In this document: one piece after another, positions 58,398-64,000 of the stretch
Numbering within the stretch: position 1 is the first letter of the stretch
Layout: every line of letters starts with the position of its first letter
Source: an uncultured Rhodoferax sp.
Lineage (GTDB): Bacteria > Pseudomonadota > Gammaproteobacteria > Burkholderiales > Burkholderiaceae_C
Reading direction: 5' to 3'
Assembly: GCF_946221635.1 (NCBI RefSeq)
Contig: NZ_CAMIHB010000003.1
Location: 162,218-226,217, forward strand
Length of the DNA: 64,000 nt
The notes under the pieces: model-generated
What the model was told of the DNA's origin: nothing
What the model saw: only the letters and a program-made list of their open reading frames with translations
Databases searched by the model: none
Program-made: the position numbers and the translations under genes

Positions 58398-59492
58398 TCA
58401 GGGTTGCGCGGACTTCATGGCGTAAAGCCGCTTGTCCGCAACAGCCACCAGGGCATCCAGGTCGGCGCCATCCTCAGGAAAGCGCGCCAGGCCGAAGCTG
58501 AAGGAGGAGCGCTGCTCCGCATCGCCCAGGCGCAGGGGGCGCGCACGCAGACGGCTGCGGATGGTCGCAATGCTGCGCTCCATGGCCTCCAGCTCGGCCT
58601 GGTGGTAGACGGCAATGAATTCGTCTCCTCCCAGGCGCCCCATGATGTCGCTGGCCCGGCAACTGGTTTGCAGCGCATTGGCCGTGGCCAGGAGCAGTTG
58701 GTCGCCCGCCAGGTGTCCGTGGCTGTCGTTCACTTCCTTGAGGTCGTCCACATCGAACAGGGCCAGCACAAAGGTCTCCTGGTGGCGCTGCGCACGCTCC
58801 AGCGAGCGCTTGAACAGGTCTTCAAAGTAGCGGCGCGTGAGCAGGCCAGTCAGCGCGTCCACCTGGTAGCGCTTGATGTTGGCGGTGTAGCGTTCCCGCG
58901 CCAGCAGGCCGATTTCGATCTGGGTGCGAAAGCGTTCCACGATCTCCACATCGTGCGGACCGTAGGTGTCGGAGACGGCCGAGTCCAGGTTGAGCAGACC
59001 GAACAGGCGGTCGCCCACAAAAATGGGGGCGCTGATCACGGACTTGTATTCCCAATCGCCGGGTTTGAACACGGTCTCGATGTGCCCAAAGTCCTTGAAG
59101 GTGATCAGCCGCGCTTCCTTGATGTCGCCACCGGTGATCTGGTAGAGGAAACTGTCCTCCAGGCGCAGATGGAAGTTGCTGACAAACTCCTCCGTAAAGC
59201 CCCGCGAAGCGACAAAGCGCAGGCGGCCATCCTCACCGAGGATCAGTACCGAACCGGTACTCGCGGTATTGAAGACATGGAAAAGGTAGTTGAGGATGGT
59301 GCGGTAGATCAGCTCAATGTCTTCATTGAGCAGGATCTCGCGGTTCACCCGCACATTCATGTCGGCCAGCAGGCGCAGGCGGCGGGCTTCTTCCTGCAGC
59401 GCCCGAGAACGCTTGCGCACCCTCGCCAGCCCGGTCAGGGCCAGGATCGCAAGCACCCATCCGGCCCCCATCACCACAATATTCAGCCACAT
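58398..59492 (-). CDS. GAF-GGDEF diguanylate cyclase, membrane anchored
   Basis: A 364-residue signalling enzyme. One N-terminal membrane helix (about residues 4-22) is followed by a short coiled coil, a GAF domain (about 52-196, with SVISAPIFVGDRLFGLLNLDS) and a GGDEF domain (208-364). The active motif GGDEF is at residues 288-292, with an intact inhibitory I-site RASD at 279-282. It should make cyclic di-GMP in response to a GAF ligand. The gene stands alone, converging on the aldonate operon. Confidence 0.92.
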   Translation of the reverse strand: MWLNIVVMGAGWVLAILALTGLARVRKRSRALQEEARRLRLLADMNVRVNREILLNEDIELIYRTILNYLFHVFNTASTGSVLILGEDGRLRFVASRGFTEEFVSNFHLRLEDSFLYQITGGDIKEARLITFKDFGHIETVFKPGDWEYKSVISAPIFVGDRLFGLLNLDSAVSDTYGPHDVEIVERFRTQIEIGLLARERYTANIKRYQVDALTGLLTRRYFEDLFKRSLERAQRHQETFVLALFDVDDLKEVNDSHGHLAGDQLLLATANALQTSCRASDIMGRLGGDEFIAVYHQAELEAMERSIATIRSRLRARPLRLGDAEQRSSFSFGLARFPEDGADLDALVAVADKRLYAMKSAQP

Positions 59493-59600
59493 GCAAACGA
59501 GTATGGCACGCCCACCGGGGGAGAAAACCTGAATTTCCCTGAAGCCTGGCCCCCAACTCTGGCGCTAGACTGGCCGGCGAGCCTTTTGCCCCTGCCCACC

Positions 59601-60311
59601 ATGCCCCTGTTCCGACACCCCAGCCTGCTGGCCTGCCTGGCCCTGCTGAGCGCCTGCAGCCTGAGTCCGATCGCCGCACCGCCCGCCCGCGGACCGGAGC
59701 CCCAGGCCCCCCCGCCCGCACTGGAGGACACGCGGCAGGCCCGGCAGTACCGGTTGGACCCTGCAAGCTCCACCTTGCGCATCCTGGTCTACCGCGGCGG
59801 AACACTGGCGCGCCTGGGCCACAACCATGTGATCAGCTCCACCGATCTGCAAGGGCGCATCTGGCTGGGGCGCACGCTGGGCAGCTCGGGGTTTGACATC
59901 CGGGTGCCGGTAGAGACCCTCATCGTGGATGACAACCAGGCCCGGCTGGCCGAGGGGCCCGACTTTCCACTCAACCTGAGCGAAGACGCCAAACGGGGCA
60001 CCAAGGCCAATATGCTGCGTGAAACCCTGCTCGATGGTGCCCGCTACCCCGAGGTGCGTATCCAGTCCCTGCGGGTGCAGGGCTCGCCGCAGGCGCCAGA
60101 GGTCGTGGCAGCCCTGCGCATCCGCGACCAGACGCGCGAGCTGCACCTGCCCATCCAACTGGAAAGCACCGCCGACGAACTTCGGGTTCGGGGCAGCTTC
60201 GCCCTGCGCCAGAGCGACTTCGGTATCACCCCCCTGAGCCTGGCCCTGGGCGCGCTGCAGGTGCAGGACGAAGTCCGCATCCGCTTCGACCTGCGTGCCG
60301 CTCCTGGCTAA
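59601..60311 (+). CDS. YceI-like lipoprotein
   Basis: A 236-residue lipoprotein. The lipobox LLSAC gives the lipidated cysteine at residue 19, followed by a Pro-rich linker (PPARGPEPQAPPPALE). The rest follows the YceI lipocalin-like fold: YRLDPASSTLRILVYRGGTLARLGHNHVISS, then a Pro/Asp-rich segment, and a final LRIRDQTRELHLPIQLE...LRQSDFGITPLSLALGALQVQDEVRIRFDL. YceI proteins are periplasmic isoprenoid-binding candidates with no firm role. The GHNH motif is typical. Confidence 0.82.
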   Translation: MPLFRHPSLLACLALLSACSLSPIAAPPARGPEPQAPPPALEDTRQARQYRLDPASSTLRILVYRGGTLARLGHNHVISSTDLQGRIWLGRTLGSSGFDIRVPVETLIVDDNQARLAEGPDFPLNLSEDAKRGTKANMLRETLLDGARYPEVRIQSLRVQGSPQAPEVVAALRIRDQTRELHLPIQLESTADELRVRGSFALRQSDFGITPLSLALGALQVQDEVRIRFDLRAAPG

Positions 60312-60382
60312 ATACCCATAAAAAAGCCGCGCAGCCCCCGTGGAATATGCGCGGCCAGCTACTGATTCAGTAGCAGATCAGG
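60308..60382 (-). repeat. Dispersed intergenic repeat, copy F (compensated arms)
   Basis: On the minus strand this copy reads CAGTAGCTGGCCGCGCA, then ACGGGGGCTGCGCGGC and a T-rich tail. Its arms GCCGCGCA (60326-60333) and TGCGCGGC (60348-60355) are perfectly complementary although their sequence differs from copy B. A second small stem, GCTACTG / CAGTAGC, lies at 60358-60374. It separates the YceI and MFS genes, which converge. Confidence 0.75.
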
Positions 60383-60391
60383 ATTGGCGGT

Positions 60392-61726
60392 TTACTGCTT
60401 GCTCTCGATCAGGCGGTTGATGCGCAAGGCCGCCAGTGTGCAGACCGCGCCCGAGAGCAGGTACAGCGACACCGCGCCCAGGCCAAACTTGGCCGACAGA
60501 CCCAGGGCCACCAGCGGCGCGAAGCCCGCACCCAGCAGCCAGGCCAGGTCCGCCGACAGAGCCGCGCCGGTGTAGCGGTACTGGGTGGAGAAATTGGCCG
60601 TCACGGTGCCCGAGGCCTGGCCATAGGACAGCCCCAGCAGCACAAAGCCCAGCAGCAAGAACACATTGTTGCCCGCTACACCCGCCCCCAACAGCCAGGG
60701 GGTGACGAGGCTGAACAGGCCGATCAACACGGCCATGGCGCCCAACAGACGGCGACGGCCCACGCGATCCGCCAGCCAGCCCGACAGCCAGATGGCACCG
60801 GCCGCCAGCACGGCGCCCACGATCTGCACACCCAACACGTCGCTCAGGGACTGGTTGGAGTACATGGCAATCCAGGACAAGGGGAATACCGTGGCTAGGT
60901 GGAACAGCGCAAAACTGGCCAAAGCGGCAAAGGCGCCCAGCAGCACGTTGTGGCCCTCGTCGCGCATGACCTGGGTCACCGGCACGGGCTGGAGTTCACG
61001 CTGCTGCAGCAACTCGGCATAAGACTGGCCCACCACCAGACGCAGACGGGCAAACAGCGCCACCACATTGATGGCAAAGGCCACAAAGAAGGGGTAGCGC
61101 CAGCCCCAGGCCAGGAATTCGGTGGTGCTCAGGCTGCTGAGCAGGTAGGCAAACAGGCTGGCGGCCAGTACGAAGCCCACGGGCGCGCCGAGCTGGCCGA
61201 TCATGGCGTAGCGGCCGCGGCGGTCTTCGGGTGCGCTCATGGCCAAGAGCGAGGGCAGGCCATCCCAGGTGCCACCCAGGGCCAGGCCCTGGCCGATGCG
61301 CAGCAGCACCAGCGCCACGATGGCGGTCGTACCGACGGAGGCGTAGCTAGGCAGGAAGGCAATGCCCGCCGTGCTCGCGCCCAGCAGGAAGAGCGAGATG
61401 GTGAGCTTGGTGCCGCGCCCCCAACGCCGCTGCACCGCCATGGACAGGGCCGTACCGACGGGGCGGGCCACAAAGGCCAGCGCGAAGATGGCAAAAGCCA
61501 TCAGCGTACCGTCCAGCTTGGAGAGAAAGGGAAACAGCAGCGACGGGAACACCAGCACGCTGGCGATGCCGAAGACAAAGAAGTCGAAATACTCGGAAGA
61601 GCGCCCGATGATCACCCCCACGGCGATCTCACTGGGTGTCACGTCCTCGTCGGTATGGGCGTTCGCCAACGAAACCGAACTCTCGATGCCGGGTGCGGAC
61701 AACGCCGCGATACCTTGGCTCACCAT
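60392..61726 (-). CDS. MFS transporter (metabolite:H+ symporter type)
   Basis: A 444-residue permease with about 12 membrane helices. The loop after helix 2 contains ALSMAVQRRWGRGTKLTISL, a variant of the MFS A motif, and GQGLALGGTWDGLPSLLAMSAPEDRRG resembles the MHS-family helix 4-5 region. WLSGWLADRVGRRRLLG is the second such loop. The cargo is unknown. I chose the internal ATG (MVSQGIAAL) because AGGAG lies 8 bases upstream; an earlier ATG would add 15 residues without a ribosome-binding site. Confidence 0.85.
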   Translation of the reverse strand: MVSQGIAALSAPGIESSVSLANAHTDEDVTPSEIAVGVIIGRSSEYFDFFVFGIASVLVFPSLLFPFLSKLDGTLMAFAIFALAFVARPVGTALSMAVQRRWGRGTKLTISLFLLGASTAGIAFLPSYASVGTTAIVALVLLRIGQGLALGGTWDGLPSLLAMSAPEDRRGRYAMIGQLGAPVGFVLAASLFAYLLSSLSTTEFLAWGWRYPFFVAFAINVVALFARLRLVVGQSYAELLQQRELQPVPVTQVMRDEGHNVLLGAFAALASFALFHLATVFPLSWIAMYSNQSLSDVLGVQIVGAVLAAGAIWLSGWLADRVGRRRLLGAMAVLIGLFSLVTPWLLGAGVAGNNVFLLLGFVLLGLSYGQASGTVTANFSTQYRYTGAALSADLAWLLGAGFAPLVALGLSAKFGLGAVSLYLLSGAVCTLAALRINRLIESKQ

Positions 61727-62029
61727 ATCTGTCGCTCCTGAATACTGAATAAATGGCCGTGCATGCGCCATGGCTCATTTCTACACCCGCACACAGCGCT
61801 TTTCCCCGGCCAAAGACACAGGGAAACCCTGATTTCCTGCAATAGGCAGCGCTTTTCTCGCAATGCGGGAAATTGACCCATCGCAAACCTGGCCTTGGCC
61901 CCAAGCCTCCTCCCGGTGCGCCCTTGATCTTGGACAAAATGTCCAATCGACAAATTTGCTAGTCCAGCTACATTGCTGGCATTACGTCAACCGCGTTTAC
62001 ACCTAAGCGCCCTTTGTCGCGCCCCCAGC
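61727..62029. promoter_or_regulatory. Divergent intergenic region between the MFS gene and cyoA
   Basis: About 300 bases without a gene. It must hold promoters for both divergent genes. On the plus strand TCGACA (61947-61952), a 16-base gap and TACATT (61969-61974) form a weak sigma-70 candidate for cyoA. A palindrome lies directly before this -35. No repeat or open frame of note was found in the rest. Confidence 0.5.
61930..61946 (+). promoter_or_regulatory. Palindromic candidate operator upstream of cyoA
   Basis: TTGGACA-AAA-TGTCCAA is a perfect 7-bp inverted repeat with a 3-base centre. It abuts the candidate cyoA -35 hexamer and could be an activator or repressor site. It does not match the FNR/ANR consensus TTGAT-N4-ATCAA. 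Confidence 0.5.
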
Positions 62030-63085
62030 ATGCCCACAATCCAGCAACTCCGCAGACCTGCCTGCCTGGCCACCCTGGCCACGACCGCCCTTCTGGCCGG
62101 TTGCAGCAAGGCCGTCGTCCTCAACCCGGCCGGTGACATCGCCGCCCAACAGGGCCAGATGGTCATCACCGCCACGCTCCTGATGCTCATCATCATCGTG
62201 CCGGTCATCGCCCTCACGCTCTTCTTTGCCTGGAAGTACCGCCAGGGCAACCCGAGCGTCACCGAGGCCGACTACGACCCCGAGTGGCACCACTCCACCA
62301 CGCTGGAGCTGGTGATCTGGACGGTTCCGCTGCTCATCATCATCGCCCTGGGCGCGCTGACCTGGATCGGCACGCACAAGCTCGACCCCTACCGCCCGCT
62401 GGACCGCATTGACGCCACGCGCGCCCTGCCCGAGGACATCAAGCCGCTCGAAGTGCAGGTGGTGGCCATGGACTGGAAATGGCTGTTCTTCTACCCCGAG
62501 CAAGGCATTGCCACCGTCAATGAGCTGGCGGCCCCGGTGGACCGCCCCATCCTGTTCAAGCTGACGGCCACGTCGACCATGAACGCCTTCTACGTGCCCG
62601 ATCTGGCCGGCATGATCTACGCCATGCCCGGCATGCAGACCGAGCTCAACGCCGTCATCAACCGCCCCGGCGTGTTCCAGGGCATGTCATCCCACTACAG
62701 CGGCGCCGGTTTCTCGGGCATGACCTTCAAGTTCCATGGCTTGAGCGTTGACGGCTTCGACCAATGGGTCAAGCAGGCCAAGACCGAAGGCAAGGCCCTG
62801 GACCGCGCCACCTACCTGAATCTGGTCAAGCCCAGCGAACGCGACCCGGTGCAGCGCTTTGCCCGCGTGGAGGATGGCCTCTATGACAAGGTGCTGAACC
62901 GCTGCGTGCAAGACGGCAAGATGTGCATGCACCACATGATGGCCATCGACGCCCAGGGCGGCGCAGCCTATGTGCGCTCCGCCGGCCTGAACCTGCCGCA
63001 GGACATCTGCACCCCACAGAACGCGACCCAAGTGGTGGCCGCGCTCGACATCCGCACCGCGCAACGCGCCAGCATCCGCCAATGA
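62030..63085 (+). CDS. cyoA: Cytochrome bo3 ubiquinol oxidase subunit II
   Basis: A 351-residue membrane-anchored protein. It has a lipobox LLAGC (cysteine at residue 25), two membrane helices (about 42-66 and 88-112) and a periplasmic cupredoxin domain ([38 protein letters not shown]). The Cys-x3-Cys Cu-A ligands of cytochrome c oxidases are absent, as expected of a quinol oxidase. [14 protein letters not shown] is typical. Its ATG follows the palindrome-bearing region. Its TGA overlaps the cyoB ATG. Confidence 0.94.
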   Translation: MPTIQQLRRPACLATLATTALLAGCSKAVVLNPAGDIAAQQGQMVITATLLMLIIIVPVIALTLFFAWKYRQGNPSVTEADYDPEWHHSTTLELVIWTVPLLIIIALGALTWIGTHKLDPYRPLDRIDATRALPEDIKPLEVQVVAMDWKWLFFYPEQGIATVNELAAPVDRPILFKLTATSTMNAFYVPDLAGMIYAMPGMQTELNAVINRPGVFQGMSSHYSGAGFSGMTFKFHGLSVDGFDQWVKQAKTEGKALDRATYLNLVKPSERDPVQRFARVEDGLYDKVLNRCVQDGKMCMHHMMAIDAQGGAAYVRSAGLNLPQDICTPQNATQVVAALDIRTAQRASIRQ

Positions 63086-64000
63086 GTACGTCCATGTCTT
63101 CTGAAACCCTGACCTCCAACCACTGGGCCCTGGGCCGGCTCAATTGGGACGCCGTGCCCATGGCGCACGAACCCATCGTGCTGTGGACCTTTATCGCCGT
63201 GGTGCTGGGCGGCCTGGCCGTGCTGGCCGTGATCACCAAGTTCCGCCTCTGGGGCACGCTGTGGCGCGACTGGATCTGCAGCATCGACCACAAGAAGATC
63301 GGCATCATGTACATGATCCTGGGCATCGTGATGCTGCTGCGCGGCTTCGCCGACGCCATCATGATGCGCCTGCAGCAGGCCATGGCCTTTGGCGACAACA
63401 TGGGCTACCTGCCCCCGCACCACTACGACCAGATCTTCACCGCCCACGGCGTCATCATGATCTTCTTCGTGGCCATGCCGCTGGTGACGGGGCTGATGAA
63501 CTACCTCATCCCGCTGCAGATCGGTGCGCGCGATGTGTCCTTCCCCTTCCTCAACAACTTCAGCTTCTGGATGACCACGGCCGGCGCTGTGCTGGTGATG
63601 CTGTCCCTGTTCCTCGGCGAGTTCTCCACCTCGGGCTGGCTGGCCCTGTCCAACCTGGGCGCGCAAAGCCCCAGCACCGGGCTGGACTACTACATCTGGG
63701 CGCTGCAGATCGCCGGGGTGGGCACCACGCTCTCGGGCATCAACCTGATCGTGACCATCATCAAGATGCGCGCACCGGGCATGAGCCTGATGAAAATGCC
63801 CGTCTTCACCTGGACCGCCCTGTGCACCAACGCGTTGATCGTGGCGTCCTTCCCCGTGCTGACGGCCGCGCTGGTGCTGATGTCGCTGGACCGCTATGTG
63901 GGTACCAATTTCTTCACGAACGACCTGGGCGGCAACCCCATGCTCTACGTGAACCTGATCTGGATCTGGGGCCACCCCGAGGTCTACATCCTGATCCTGC
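63082..64000 (+). CDS. cyoB: Cytochrome bo3 ubiquinol oxidase subunit I, N-terminal part
   Basis: The first 306 residues of the haem-copper oxidase subunit I; the gene runs off the window. Membrane helices begin at about residue 28. [34 protein letters not shown] and [28 protein letters not shown] (with the haem-b ligand His) are intact, and [11 protein letters not shown] at the end carries the first Cu-B ligand and the cross-linked Tyr. It couples quinol oxidation to oxygen reduction and proton pumping. The start overlaps the cyoA stop (ATGA). Confidence 0.94.
   Translation, partial: MSTSMSSETLTSNHWALGRLNWDAVPMAHEPIVLWTFIAVVLGGLAVLAVITKFRLWGTLWRDWICSIDHKKIGIMYMILGIVMLLRGFADAIMMRLQQAMAFGDNMGYLPPHHYDQIFTAHGVIMIFFVAMPLVTGLMNYLIPLQIGARDVSFPFLNNFSFWMTTAGAVLVMLSLFLGEFSTSGWLALSNLGAQSPSTGLDYYIWALQIAGVGTTLSGINLIVTIIKMRAPGMSLMKMPVFTWTALCTNALIVASFPVLTAALVLMSLDRYVGTNFFTNDLGGNPMLYVNLIWIWGHPEVYILIL

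Overview
This window is chromosomal DNA from a high-GC betaproteobacterium, most likely a member of the Comamonadaceae (Burkholderiales). The evidence is the gene order (purA-hisZ-yjeT-hflC-hflK-hflX-hfq-der-bamB-yfgM-hisS-ispG-rodZ-pilW-rlmN-ndk), the odhA-odhB-lpd-zapE order, the protein sequences, and two dispersed repeat families that I associate with this family. I see no rRNA, tRNA, CRISPR array, insertion sequence or prophage. Genus cannot be fixed from the sequence alone.

Positions 1-33.4 kb are mostly housekeeping genes, nearly all on the minus strand: a partial thioesterase, metC, a purine phosphoribosyltransferase with purA, hisZ, the HflCK/HflX/Hfq quality-control and RNA-chaperone block, der, bamB, hisS, ispG, rodZ, pilW, rlmN, ndk, rluB, scpB and rluD. 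bamD and a PP2C phosphatase run the other way. A DinG-type helicase, zapE and the 2-oxoglutarate dehydrogenase operon (odhA, odhB, lpd) complete this part.

Positions 33.7-36.4 kb hold a two-gene unit. The first gene encodes a TPR plus outer-membrane beta-barrel protein resembling Slam/DUF560 (type XI secretion) translocators. The second encodes an exported FecR-domain protein whose C-terminus looks like a TbpB-type barrel. This is the best candidate in the window for a little-described system. From 36.4 to 45 kb follow prpE, an isochorismatase-fold hydrolase, a TetR regulator, an NlpC/P60 hydrolase, a VOC protein, a SNF2-type helicase carrying an in-frame repeat insertion, and a decayed thpR.

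Positions 44.5-58.4 kb form a catabolic region for plant-derived compounds. A MarR regulator precedes vanAB (vanillate O-demethylase). An 11-kb co-directional operon follows: a FadR-type regulator with its operator, two zinc alcohol dehydrogenases, a TRAP transporter, altronate and mannonate dehydratases, a mannonate/tagaturonate reductase-type enzyme and KDG kinase. No uronate isomerase is present, so aldonates such as L-gulonate or L-galactonate are the more likely substrates. The window ends with a diguanylate cyclase, a YceI-like lipoprotein, an MFS transporter and the start of a cytochrome bo3 ubiquinol oxidase operon (cyoA, partial cyoB).
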